A stretch of 64,000 nt of DNA from Tillandsia leiboldiana. Lineage: Eukaryota; Streptophyta; Magnoliopsida; Poales; Bromeliaceae. The position numbers and the translations under genes were made by a program. The stretch covers positions 17,319,161-17,383,160 of the forward strand of contig CM055071.1 of NCBI GenBank assembly GCA_029204045.2, given 5' to 3'. Under the pieces are notes generated by a model, which made no database searches, was not told where the DNA came from, and worked only from the letters and a program-made list of their open reading frames with translations. Positions 42,592 through 53,950 of the stretch are shown one piece after another; the stretch's first letter is position 1; each line of letters starts with the position of its first letter.

Positions 42592-43265
42592 TGTGAGGAC
42601 CCGAATCCCGCGAGAGGATTACTGTTAGACTAGCAGCTTCTGGAAGCCTTTGTTGGGTGTTCGAGTGGTTTTTGGGCATCTTGGACTCAAGAATTGGACC
42701 CTGTGTGTTGAGTTGACCCCGAGTGTAGTCAGAGGCAGTTGTCGAATTTTTAGGGGTGGTTTTGCGCAAAACAAACTTCGAATTTGGATTCAGCGCAGAA
42801 AAACGATGGAAATTGACTATTTGGACGTTTTATTCGGAGTCCGGACGCCCAAAAACGGACACCCGGAAGTTTTTACTGTTTTTGGGTGCATGGTGGACCG
42901 GTGGACCGAAGGGAGTGCTACGTGGCGGCTTTCTACTGGTGTTGTACGCCACGTGGCGGAGCGGGAGAGGTGGCGCAGTGGGCTCGGCCCACGGGAGCGA
43001 CCGCGGGAAGCACGCGGGCGCGGGCAGGCGCGCGGGCAGGGCGCGATGCAGCGGAGCAGGTGTGCCAGGTGGTAGCTTCCCATTAGAGCGCGGTGGACAC
43101 GTGGCAGCGTGTGGTTGGGTGGCGCAGTGGGCGCGGTCCGCGGAGCAGCACGGGGTGGTGCATGGACCGGGCGGGACACGTGGCGGATTCCGGTTGGCGG
43201 GCTCACGCAGGCAGGGACCACCGAAGCGCGCGGGGGGCGCCTCGGGAACCGTGCGCGGTAGGTGG
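42592..43265 (+). mobile_element. E4 3' LTR, part 1 (U3)
   Basis: Class A LTR start TGTGAGGACCCG. It includes ERSE-type modules with identical spacing but one changed base (CGTGG-N9-ACTGG at 42921; GTTGG forms at 43100 and 43179). Interrupted by S2 at GGTGG (43261-43265); continues at 46824. Confidence 0.9.
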
Positions 43266-46200
43266 TGTCACGCCCCGAGTGTAAACCAGAACTCAGGCTC
43301 GTCTACAGATCCGCCGTGCACACGGAATTTTTCGCATACACGAAGCACCGGTAACCTGCTCAAATAAATCAGATACAATAATAGAGCAATAAAACAGAGC
43401 TGAACTGAAAATACTACATCTTAGACTGAAGCTGGAAATAAAATACAATACTTCTGTATAAATGATACATCAGTCCCTCCCAGCTCACAAAAAATAAATA
43501 CAACCTGCTGGCAAAATCCAGTCCCAAAAGTAAAAGTACAACCGTCTGAGGAAACATAGGTACACCAACAGTCCAGCTAACTCGCTCATCCTGCCTCGAG
43601 ATCTATCTACTCAGCCGTCCTCTCTCCTCGACCTGCCGCTAAAAGCCCCACAGCACCCGTAGAAGACACTGCAAAACAAGGGAGAAGAAAAAGAAGAAAG
43701 AAGAATGGGGGTGAGAACTACTAGTAAACCAGTAGCCTCCTCTAGTGGGTAAAACCTCAAACTCTGACACACCCACTAGGTCTACCAGAGGCAAAAAGGA
43801 AAGAAGTGTGGTAAGCAATAATGACTGCTGAAGAAAGGAAACTACCACTACTATGCCTCTAAAATGCAGTCCTAGACTGGAATAATCGTATGCAACGGTA
43901 ACCAACCGTCCCAGATGAACCCAATCTGTACCGCCCTCATCATCGGGCAAGTAAGCCGCGCCGATGTGATAGAAAAACTCCTGCTGCCGCCCTCATGATC
44001 GGGCAAATAAGCCACGCCGATGTGATAGCAAAACTGTCAATAACTGTCTGGCCCCAGCCTCCGGAGGGGAACTCGAGGGGAGCGACCCACACGAGGAAAG
44101 CATCACCGGGCAATAACCGCGCCGGTGTGATAAGTATCAAAAGCAGGACTGGATCACAACTATAGAGCCCCAGTGGAACACACCCCTCCACTAAAAGAAA
44201 ACTGATTCCCAATCTGATGCATAAGTAACCATCCAGTCAATCGCCCAATATCCGCGATTGCCGCAATACCCCAAAATCCACGACCATGTCTCACAACCGA
44301 CCTCCGGTCAACCGCCCAATATCCGCGGTCGCCAGAATAACCCACAATCACAATCATGTCCCACATCCGACATCCGGTCAACCGCCTACTATCCGCGGTA
44401 GCCGCTATAACTCCCAATCCAAAATCGGGTAAAATAATACGTATCCGGTCAACCGCCTACTATCCGCCGTAGCCGCAACTCTACCGACTAGATCAAGTCC
44501 AACCCCTGACTTCCGGTCAACCGCCCAAAATCCGCGGTTGCCACAAAGCCCTCTAGTCCATAATCATGCCCTATCACCGATGTCCTATAACCGACATCCG
44601 GTCAACCGCCCAATATCCGCGGTCGCCGCCAAAACCCATAATCCACAATCCAGGCCCCGGCTACACTATCCCAAACCCCTGCTCAAACCCGAGCAATTTG
44701 AACTACCTGACTAACAAAATGAGAAAAGAAGAAAACATGGTTTCTCCTAAGTCAAGTTCCAACATAAAAGTGTAGTGATAAAAGATGGCCTATCTAGATG
44801 TCCATACAAGCATGCAAGCGTTCTCAAGGAAACATAATTTAAGTCATTGATCATTAACAGTATCCACCTATGCATGCCACCTATCCTCAAGTAATACCAC
44901 TAACAGGATAAATCATATAGTCCCAATTAAATATTCAATTCCACATGCAAGGTTAAGTGATAACATAGAGCAATCCATATGTCCAAACAAGCATGCATAA
45001 GTTCCATCCCCACTTGTTAATCAATAATCCTAACATTGGGAGATCACTCTAATAATCCTAGTGAGCATGTCAAAATAGAGGTAAACAACAACCACCCACC
45101 TCATTCGCTAATTCCAAGTCCAAAAGTGAAGTCCTCGCCCAAGTCAGTCGACCGTCACAAACACTGTACAACATGCCCCAAAACATACACAATTAAACAT
45201 ACAAAGCTCCATAAAAATCTGTCCAAACACAACAGTCCAGTGTTGCCCTGTTTTTACCTGAGGAAAAGGCTCAGAAAATTCCAAGAAAAATACTGTCACG
45301 ATCCTCGCGACGAACCGGTCGAAACGAGTACCTACACGTTCAAATCCGAGTTTCCTACACTGAGATACAAATTCCACAAGGGAACCACCCCGAAATAAAC
45401 CAGTCTCAAAATCTGTAGCACAAAGTTCTGTAAACTGGGATTGTTCACCTTCGGGAAATATTCAGAAAAATCCCAGAAAATTCGAGGGTGTTCCTTGTGC
45501 TGTGTAGATGAAAAACGCCTATTGGCACGCCTCGATCTGACTCCTGTGCGCGAAGATATCACCGAAACACTGATGTGCTGTCCAAAACTCCGCCCCAGAA
45601 AAAGGGTCAAAAGAAAGCTCGGGAAACTCCAAGATAAACTAAACAAGGGGAAACTCAAATCAAGAAGATCGTAGCCCTACCTGTCGTGAAGCCAACGGCG
45701 TAAGAATCGACGAAAACGGTGGTCGGAGTAAGCCGGGGGAGTCCTCGCACCCAAACCGCGACGAAGGAGACCACAAATGAACGAGCGTCGCGCCGCGCCG
45801 TAAAAATGGAAACCTCAGGATGCGTGCCGCAGAAAAATCCGAGAATCTGTAGATGGAACTAGATCTGGGAGAGGAGGGATTCTTGTGAAGGCCGCACTGT
45901 GAGAAGAGGAGCAGGAAAAGTGTTCTCTGCTGTTGTTCTCGGCCTATATATAGGCTGGAAGAAACAAATCAGAAAATGACGCTCAAGTCCCCACTTCCGG
46001 GCACCCGGACTTTTCGGGCCGCTACAGTGTTGGGCCCGGTCCAACACTGTGCGGGCCCGAATCCCTCCTGGGCCTCCACGTTGCCCCGCGAACAGCCAAC
46101 AGCCGCGCCGACCTCCCACCGCACGACGCGTGGCCCAATGTGGAGCCGACGCGTGGCGCGCTCGATGGCGGGAAAACGCGTCAACGCGGCCCACGTGCGC

Positions 46201-46818
46201 GCCTGCGCCCTCTGCACGCACGCGCCCCGAGGCCACCAGTTCCTGCTCCGTGGACCCGGTCCACAACACCAGCCTACCGCCAGCTGCCACGTGTCCAGCC
46301 CTTTGGTGCACGCCGCCCCGTGGACCGCGCACCTGCCCGCGCGCCTGCCCGCGCACTCCGCCCTGCCCGCGCCTGCCCGCCGCCGCGCCTGCGCCGCCGC
46401 CCTTCACCGCCGCGGGCACTGCCCCAGCCGCCGGAATAGTACCCCTCCTTGCCTCGAAAATCGTGCGCGGCATCCGGGCTCCGAAAAATACCAATAAATA
46501 GTCCATTTTCACCGTTTTCGCACGCTGAATCCAAATCCGCTATCCGATTTGCCAAATTCTAATTCCAAAAATTGTCGAAGGCATCCGGAAAGGTGTTCTT
46601 TTGTCCAAACTTCGCGCTGAGCCCAATTTTAATATCTGTTTCGCGCGAAACCACTTCTAAAGATCCAACGGAGTCAACCGATCACCCACGTGATCCATTT
46701 AAGCCCGAAGTCCGCCACTTGTGTCCAATTGGTGCACAAACACCTCCAACACACAGTACAGGCCCCCAGAAGTCACCAATCACTCTACAACAGCTCTGCG
46801 GAGATCCAGGTCATCACA
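43266..46818 (-). mobile_element. S2: complete solo LTR, class A Ty3/gypsy, 3553 bp
   Basis: Starts TGTCACGCCCCGAG and ends GGTCATCACA with a perfect duplication GGTGG (43261-43265, 46819-46823). Closest relative in the window is the E0 LTR, but without the Cassandra insertion. It contains the minisatellite (44220-44640), TATA on the minus strand near 45951, a donor-like site at 45679-45680 and a GC-rich U3 with decayed G-box modules. Inserted in opposite orientation into the E4 LTR U3. Confidence 0.95.
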
Positions 46819-46823
46819 GGTGG

Positions 46824-47825
46824 GCGCCAGGCGGCGCTGCAGGAGTGTCGGGGCCATAATTGGGGGCCACGTGATGCCCGCTGATTCGCGGGCGCCACCC
46901 ACCCGCGTTGACCGGGAGCGGCCACGCGGCGCCCCTCGTGTGGCGGGGCTTGCTGTCGCCTGTTCGGGGTGACGTGGCGCTCCCAGGGCATTTCGGGCGC
47001 ACGCTGTGTGGGGCCTTGCAGCGGATTCTGGCGCCTGAATCCGGTGTGGGCGCCCGAATCCAAGGACACATTGGGGATTTTGGCAATTGTTTTTGTGGGC
47101 CTATAAATAGGCCCCTTGGAGCTTCGTTTCTGATTTTTCTGGCCGGTTTCTCTAGGGCGCTTCTACAGAGAAATTGTTTCCCTCTTTGATCTACACCTTG
47201 TGGAGGAGTTCTAGGATTTTTAGTGGCACGCACTTTAAGGTTTTCGATTTTACAGCGCAGCGAGACGTTCTTGCATTGGTGTTCTTCTCCGTCGCATTTC
47301 GGTGCGTGGACTCCCCCGGGCTACTCCGGCAGTATTTTCGGCGATTCTTGCGCCATCGTCTTCATGACAGGTAGGGATACGTTTCCCGTGTTTGCTGTTT
47401 ATTCTCTTTCCGAGGTTTTCTTGGGCTTTTAGGACCATTTTGTGACCATATTTTCTGGGGCGGAGTTTTGGACAGCATTGGAGTTTTTATAGGTTTTCTC
47501 CGCGCTCGAGTGACGGAATAAGGTGTGCAAGTACTCGATTCGTATCTACGCGACGCAAGGAACATCACCGTGATTTTTCTGGAATTTTTGGAGGTAGGCA
47601 CGAAGGTGAAAATACCACTTTTTCTGGGCGGAGTTTTACAGATTTTGTTCTTGGGAATTTTGATGTGGTCATCTTGTTGGTTTTGTAACTTGACCTACAA
47701 AACTCGGATTAAGACGTGCAGGTACTCGTTTCGATCGTCTCGACGCGACAAACACAGCGATTATTTTTCCAAATTTTTTCGAGTTTATCTCACAGATGAG
47801 ATTTAGCCATCTTCAGGGCTGGTTG
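46824..47825 (+). mobile_element. E4 3' LTR, part 2 (promoter region)
   Basis: Continues the E4 LTR after S2: end of the GC-rich U3, TATA at 47103-47110 inside GGGCCTAT/ATAGGCCC, the donor-like site CATGACAG/GTAGGG at 47371, and segments with GTGAAAATACCAC shared with E0. It ends at the E3 duplication GGTTG (47821-47825) and continues at 62927. Confidence 0.9.
47103..47110 (+). promoter_or_regulatory. TATA box of the E4 LTR inside an 18-bp inverted repeat
   Basis: GGGCCTATAAATAGGCCC: the TATA core is the centre of a nearly perfect palindrome. Confidence 0.78.
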
Positions 47826-50800
47826 TGTAGAATACCGGGATTTCGTATAGCGCGCCGACCTCGCAAGATGGCGTGGTGCGGAGAGATCGCCTCGGGCGTG
47901 TTCCATATATGTTTACAGATGAGTTCGGGTTGATTTGGATCTACGCGGAAGCCCCAGCTCGATTCGGAGTTTTCCGGGCTTTGTGCGCCGATAGAGGACT
48001 GGTTTTGGGAAAGCACCGACTCCGCAGTGATGTGCAGAAAATTTGGGAATACTTGGAACAGGTGTACTTTATGATTACAGCGGAGTTCGGGAGGTTCCGG
48101 ACTGACACGGAGAACCCGAAGGAGAAAAGTGAGTTGGAACTGGCATTTTTGGAGCTGGTTTTTGGATTGAGCACACCGACTCCACGGTTGAACTGTTTGA
48201 GGAGGAAAAGCTGTGGACATGTGTATTTTCAGATTACAGCGGAGTTCGGGAGGTTTCGGATCCGTGCGGAGGCCCCGAGAGCAAAAAGTGAGTTGACGGG
48301 GCTTTTGATGGATTATTTAATTAATTAATTTAATTAGTTGAATTATTTGGGTTTTTGGATGCCTTTTGGAATTGGTCTATGAGTTGTTGGAATAAAAGAA
48401 AGAAAATGATTGAGAATGGAATAAGGGTGTGTGGAGATTATTTTTAGTGTGCATTAAATGCTCCCAACCAACCCCCCTTATTAATTAGGCACCTCCTAAT
48501 TAACAAGCTCCACGTCACACCTCTTTCGTCCCTGCAAAACAGAGGAAGAGCTAGGGAGCAGAGAAAGAGAGAAAAGAAGGAGAAGAAGAAGAAGAAAGGA
48601 AGGAAAAGAGAAATGTTGGGTGAGCATTGTTGGTGGGAACTCCCTGCTAGGAGCCGTGGCGCCGAGCGGAGAGTGCGGCGAGCGGGTGCGTGCGCGTCGA
48701 CCTCCAAGGTAATCTTTTCAGTTTTTGGAAGCTTGGTTTGATCTTTTGATTTTTTTCTTTTTGGATTTGGAGGTGCTGGTTGGAGTGGCTTGTTGCCACT
48801 GTGTAGAGGGGGGAGGGGGGGGGCAGCTTGCAGCGGGGGGTGCGCGCAGCTGGGCTGTGCGCAGCGGCGCTGCGGGCGCCGCACGGCCGCGGGCGCGCGC
48901 AGCGCGCAGGGCAGCGCGCTGCGCGGCTGGCCAAGCGCCGCGCGGGCGCGCAAGTGCACCGCGCGGCCGAGCAGCCAGCGCACTGTGGGTGCGCGTGGCG
49001 CGCCAGGACGCCGCAAGGCGGGGCCCAGGCGCCGCGCGGCAGCGGCAGCGGCGCGTGCAGTGGCCGCGGCATGCGTCGGGCTGTGCGCAGCAGCGCGCGT
49101 GCGCCGCTTGGGCAGCAGCATCGCAGCGCTTAGTTGACGCGGAGGCTGCGTGCGAATGGCGAGCAAGCGGAGGTCATTGTCGCTTGGTCTTTGGTAGGCC
49201 GTTATTGACGCAGGTTTTTGTTGGTTTTTCTCTTTCAGGTCGGCATCAACTGCGGCGGTTTTATTGCCGGGGTACTGTTGGAGCCCGAGTCGAGTGCGCG
49301 CCACATGGATCTCATCGGAGTTGTCTGGGCTGCGCGTGTGCTGTGAGCCTAATGTGGTTGTTTTGATAAGTGTGCTGGGGGTGTGTGATGTTGCAAAGGA
49401 ATGTAGCTTGAGTGTGTGTGGGTTTGCATGTGTTTTGTGTACAAGTATTTATTTAAGCTGCAGCTTTGGTGTGTGAAGTGTTGGTGCTGTTGTTGGATTA
49501 TTTATAAATAGTCTATGTGAACTGGGTGTGTGCAATTGGAGCATGTGGTGTGTAATGTTGGACTTATGTAATTTGATTATGTGAGCTTGTATTTTAAATG
49601 TAAGCTTGTGTAGTTGTGGATGGCCAGATGTGGGCAGATGCTTGAGGCTAGAGCTTTCGTGTGGACTGGGTGTTGGCTGTGTGTGTGTGAGAGAGCCAGA
49701 GCGCGCAGGATTTTTTTTTTTAGAGGACTCGAGGGATTTATTTGAGCTTCCGGGGATTTTTCCGAGGTTCGCAGCAGTGTGCGCGCGGCGCGTTTTTCGG
49801 AGTTTCTTCGGTTCGTGGTTTCAACACTACACCAACTTCAGCGTTGCCTACGGAATGCGTTCCAGGTGGGTTGGAATTTCTCCAAAATTTATGAAATGCC
49901 CTTTAATGCTCCTGAATGCATTTTGATCATGTTTATTATGTTTTTCCTCTGTAATTAAATCTGATAGTTGCCTAGAAAATTATAGGAATATTTTCCTGAT
50001 CCCCTGTTATTTTTACCATGATCTAGAGACCATTCGACGCTAGACGACATATTTTCTTGAGTTTCGGGACCTATCTGGACCTTCATAATAATTTTGTAAC
50101 CGATTTTAAGTGAAACTCATATTTTAAAGGGTTTTTAAATATTTAGAGTATTATGAATGGTCCAGGTAGTTCGAGGTGCATATATACTCGTGCCGAGGGC
50201 CGAGTAGATTTTTAGAGCATTGTGAGATGACTTTCTAGTGTCATGAGAGAGTTTTAGCATTTTTTCCAGTTCGGGGGCGGAAGCTATGGGCGGCTACGCC
50301 TGTAGCCTGTTCTTGTTTGATAGGGTTGTAGGTGGCAGTCGTTCAGAATTTTCAGGCCTCCCGTGTGAGAGATTGAGAATTTATTTCCCTGTTTGGTTTA
50401 CTCTAGATCTTGGGTCGTGTTCTGATTTAGTGGTGGAGATGGTTCTCCCACGTAGCTTTGAGAGTTTTGGGGGTTCTGGCAGATCGAGTCGTGGAGGTTT
50501 CCCGACTCAGCCACGGGTCGTGCATTATCAGATTGAGTCGTTGAGGGTTCTCCGACATAGCTGTGAGAGTGTTTGGGCTTGTCCTGTTTGAGTCGTGGAT
50601 CTTTTCCGACCGAGTTATGCTAGTTGAGCATTGAGTTCCGATCTGTTTGATCGTGGATTATAGCCTGCTGAGACTGAGGTTTTATGCCAGTTGTGAGATA
50701 CTTGAGTTCGCGGGGTCGCTCCCCGCGAGCTACGCTCCGGATGCGATGATGATACCGAGCCTGACGAGGCTGCGATGTGGTTACTGAGATAGTCCTTGAG

Positions 50801-51504
50801 GGACACCCTACGTAAGACCAAGCCCTGTTTGGGCATGAGTGGCAGTAGATGAGCGCAGGCTTGACTGGTCCAAAGAGGGACAGTCATTGGGATTGGGTGA
50901 TATGTGTGAGTGAGTTTCATAGCGTGTTCATAGATGAGTTTTCCTTTGAGCATGATACTTGAGGCATGTTAGCGGTAGCGAGTGTATGCACATTTCATCA
51001 TTAGTATAGTTTCTTGAGCATGATGATTGAGACATGATAGCTACAGTTCCTTCCAGCTTTTATCTATCTATCTCTCTATCTATCTGCATACCTATCTGTT
51101 GTGCCTCCAGTAGACTTAGTGGGCATACCGTGGATATTGGGACGGTACCCACTGAGATCTGCCTTTTGCAGTAGATCTCACACCCGCTGCGGTGACAGGT
51201 TTTCTGTGGCTGCTGTTCCGGCTTAGCTCGCGCGGAGACAACTGATCGAGGTGAGGACGTGGCCGAGTAGTTCCTTACCAGCATTGAGTTTCAGAGGTAG
51301 ATATACCCGGTTTTATATTTTATATTTCCACTTTTGTACTGGACATTCTGAAAGATCGGTGAGGATTTTTTGTATATTGTTTTTATAGCTGAGAGACTTT
51401 GTATTGAGATTTTATTTATATCAGATGTTCAGTGGATTTCTGTAGCTATTAGTTCTTTTTCAGCTCTGATACATGTTTAGCTATAGATCTGTTGCAGGGT
51501 AGAC
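47826..51504 (+). mobile_element. E3 5' LTR, class C, part 1
   Basis: Starts TGTAGAATACCGGG. It holds two copies of the block of about 160 bp with AGCGGAGTTCGGGAGGTT (near 48078 and 48238), TTAATTAATTTAATTAG, a 114-bp segment (48437-48550) missing from the 3' LTR, a polypurine stretch (48540-48612) and an intron-like pair (donor 48709, acceptor 49238). A GC island (48835-49135), the AGGTGGGTTGG box (49864-49874), U5 and a TATC microsatellite (51061-51086) follow. Interrupted by S3 after TAGAC (51500-51504). Confidence 0.92.
48709..49238 (+). other. Putative leader intron in E3 LTR, spanning the GC island
   Basis: Donor CCAAG/GTAATC at 48709 and acceptor TTTTTCTCTTTCAG/GT at 49238. The 3' LTR has the same pair (60038 and 60577). 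The extremely GC-rich repeat tract lies wholly inside, so splicing would remove it from the RNA. Confidence 0.45.
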
Positions 51505-51734
51505 TGTAGAGTACCGGGACTTTGGTTAGCGCGCCGACCACACAGATGGCTTGGAGCAGAGAATTGCCTTGGGCATGTTGCATTTGAGTTTACAGTGGAT
51601 GCCGGGTTGATTCGGATCAACGCGGAAGCTCCAGCTCGATTCGGGGTTTTTCCGGGCTTTGTAGGCCGATTGAGGATGAGATTGGAAATTTCCGACTTCA
51701 CCGTGGAGCGCCGGAAATTCAGGAACACTTGGAA

Positions 51735-52300
51735 TAGGTGTACTTTCAGATTACAGCGAGGTTCGGGAGGTTCCGGACTGACGCGGAGGGCCCGAAGGCA
51801 AAAAGTGAGTCGGAACTGGCAATTTTGGAGCCGGTAATTGATTTGAGCACCCCGACTCAACGGACGAGCTTTTTGAAGAGAAAAAGCGGTGGACACGTGT
51901 ACTTTTGATTTACAGCGAGGTCCGGGAGGTTCCGGACTGACGCAGAGGGCCCGGAGGCAAAAAGTGAGTCGGAACTGGCAGTTTTGGAGCCGGTATTTGA
52001 TTTGAGCACCCCGACTCAACGGATAAGCTTTTTGAAGAGAAAAAGCTGTGGACACGTGTACTTTTGATTTACAGCGAGGTTCGGGAGGTTCCGGACTGAC
52101 GCGGAGGACCCGGAGGCAAAAAGTGAGTTGGAACTGGCAATTTTGGAGCCGGTAAGTGATTTGAGCACCCCGCCTCAACGGATGAGCTTTTTGGAGAGAA
52201 AAAGCTGTGAGCGCGTGTATTTTCGATTTACAGCGGAGTTCGGGAGGTTCCGGGCAGCGGCGGAGAGCCCGAAGGCAAAAAGTGAGTTGGAGTTGGATTA
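51735..52300 (+). repeat. 159-bp tandem repeats in S3
   Basis: The phrase GTGTAC/T starts at 51738, 51897, 52056 and 52215: exactly 159 bp apart each time. Each unit has TTCGGGAGGTTCCGG, CAAAAAGTGAGT and GAGAAAAAGC. A two-unit form exists in E3. Confidence 0.93.
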
Positions 52301-52343
52301 TTGGAATTAATTAATTAACGGATTTAATTAATAAAGCTTTTGC

Positions 52344-52351
52344 TTTATAAA
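52344..52351 (+). promoter_or_regulatory. TATA box of S3
   Basis: TTTATAAA following TTAATTAATTAA-rich DNA and followed by GCTGCCTCCACC and a long purine run. Confidence 0.7.
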
Positions 52352-52375
52352 AGCTGCCTCCACCCTCCTCTGCAG

Positions 52376-52460
52376 CAGAGAGAAGAAAGAAAGAAAAAGA
52401 GAAAGAAAGAAAGGAAAGGAAAAGAGAGGAAAAGGGAGAAGAAAAGGAAGAAGAGGAGTT
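52376..52460 (+). repeat. Purine-only tract just downstream of the TATA box
   Basis: About 80 nearly uninterrupted A/G bases (AGAAAGAAAG-type) at the presumed start of the transcript. Equivalent tracts occur in E2 (opposite strand, 37497-37590) and E3 (48540-48612, 59880-59941). Confidence 0.85.
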
Positions 52461-52684
52461 TGGAGCTTCTCGGATTTTTGGACTCCCCGTTGGTGGCCGA
52501 GAGAGCGCCGTGGGCGTGCGGCGTGCGACAACGAGGTATGTAATTTCTCTTTTTGAGGTTTTTTCGGTGTTTTGGAGCTTTGAGGATTTTTAATTGGTGT
52601 TTAAAAATCATGAAAAATGTGGATTCTTGGATTTTTGGGATTTTTGGATTTTATCGGATTTTTGGGTTTTTTTCTGGGTTTTGC

Positions 52685-53480
52685 CGTCGCCGGCGGCCGC
52701 GCGCGCGCGCAACGGCGCACGCGCGGCGCCAGGGTGCTGCTATTGGCAGCACCCTGTGGCGGTGCCGCTGGGCGCGGCGCCGCGTGCAGCAAAGTGCTGC
52801 ACGCGGCGCTGCCTGGCCGCGCGCAGGTGCGCGCGGCAGGGCCGCGCGCAAGTGCGCGCGGCGCTGCCTGGCCGCGCGCAGGGGCGCGCGGCAGGGCCGC
52901 GCGCAGGTGCGCGCGGCACCTCCTGGCCGCGCGCGGGTGCGCGCGGCAGGGCCGCGCGCAGGGGCGAGCGGCAGGGCCGCGCGCGTGCGCGCGGCACCTC
53001 CTGGCCGCGCGCAGGTGCGAGCGGCACCTCCTGGCCGCGCGCAGGCGCGCGCGGCAGGGCCGCGCGCTGGGGCGCGCGGGCCCTCCTGGCCGCGCGCAGG
53101 CACGCGCGGCAGGGCCGCGCGCAGGGGCGCGGGGCAGGGCCGCGCACGCGCGGCAGGGCCGCGCGCAGGGGCGCGCGGCAGGGCCGCGCGCGTGCGCGCG
53201 GGCCCTCCTGGCCGCGCGCAGGGGCGCGCGGCAGGGCCGCGCGCGTGCGCGCGGGCCCTCCTGGCCGCGCGCAGGGGCGCGCGGCAGGGCCGCGCGCGGG
53301 CGCGCGCGGCAGGGCCGCGCGGCAGGGCTGCGCGCGGGCCCACGCGCAGCGCCTCTGGGCGCTGCGCGCAGCGCCGCTGGGCGCCGCGCGCAGCGCCGTT
53401 GGGCGCTGTGCGCAGCGCCGCTGGGCGCTGCGCGGTGCGCTCCGGCACCGCGCAGCAGGCCGCTGCGCGGCGCCGCTTGG
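52685..53480 (+). repeat. GC-only repeat island in S3
   Basis: Short variable units around GCGCGCGGCAGGGCC and GCCGCTGGGCGCTGCGCGCA, nearly pure G+C and self-complementary. No stop codons in several frames, hence large spurious frames. Confidence 0.92.
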
Positions 53481-53589
53481 TTGGGCGGCGTGCGGCGGGC
53501 CTCCCTCGTCGCGCGGCTGGTTTTTCGCCGCTCGGCGTGCTCCCGGGACAGTGGTGGCGCCTCGGTTTGCGTGCCGGCGTCGTTGTTTC

Positions 53590-53950
53590 CCACCGTCGGC
53601 CGCTGTTCTCGCGAGGGGTTTTCGCGCTGGTTTCGCGCTGTTTTTGCGCAGGTTTTCGCGCCGTTTCGCGCAGGTTTTTGCGCAGGTTTTCGCGCCGTTT
53701 CGCGCAGGTTTTCGCGCAGGTTTTCGCGCCGTTTCGCGCAGGTTTTCGCGCAGTTTTCGCGCAGGTTTTCGCGCCGTTTCGCGCAGGTTTTCGCGCAGTT
53801 TTCGCGCAGGTTTTCGCGCAGTTTTCGCGCAGGTTTTCGCGCAGTTTTCGCGCAGGTTTTCGCGCCGTTTCGCGCAGGTTTTCGCGCAGTTTTCGCGCAG
53901 GTTTTCGCGCCGTTTCGCGCAGGTTTTCGCGCAGGTTTTCGCCGTTTTTC
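53590..53950 (+). repeat. TTTTCGCGCAGG tandem array in S3
   Basis: Units TTTTCGCGCAGG, TTTTCGCGCCG and TTTCGCGCAGG alternate for about 350 bp with CG dinucleotides in every unit. The E2 copy of this LTR has instead a 78-bp array. Confidence 0.93.

Noticed and set aside
51061..51086. TATC microsatellite as a functional element
   Set aside because: A simple repeat present in both E3 LTRs with different lengths; nothing beyond slippage is indicated.
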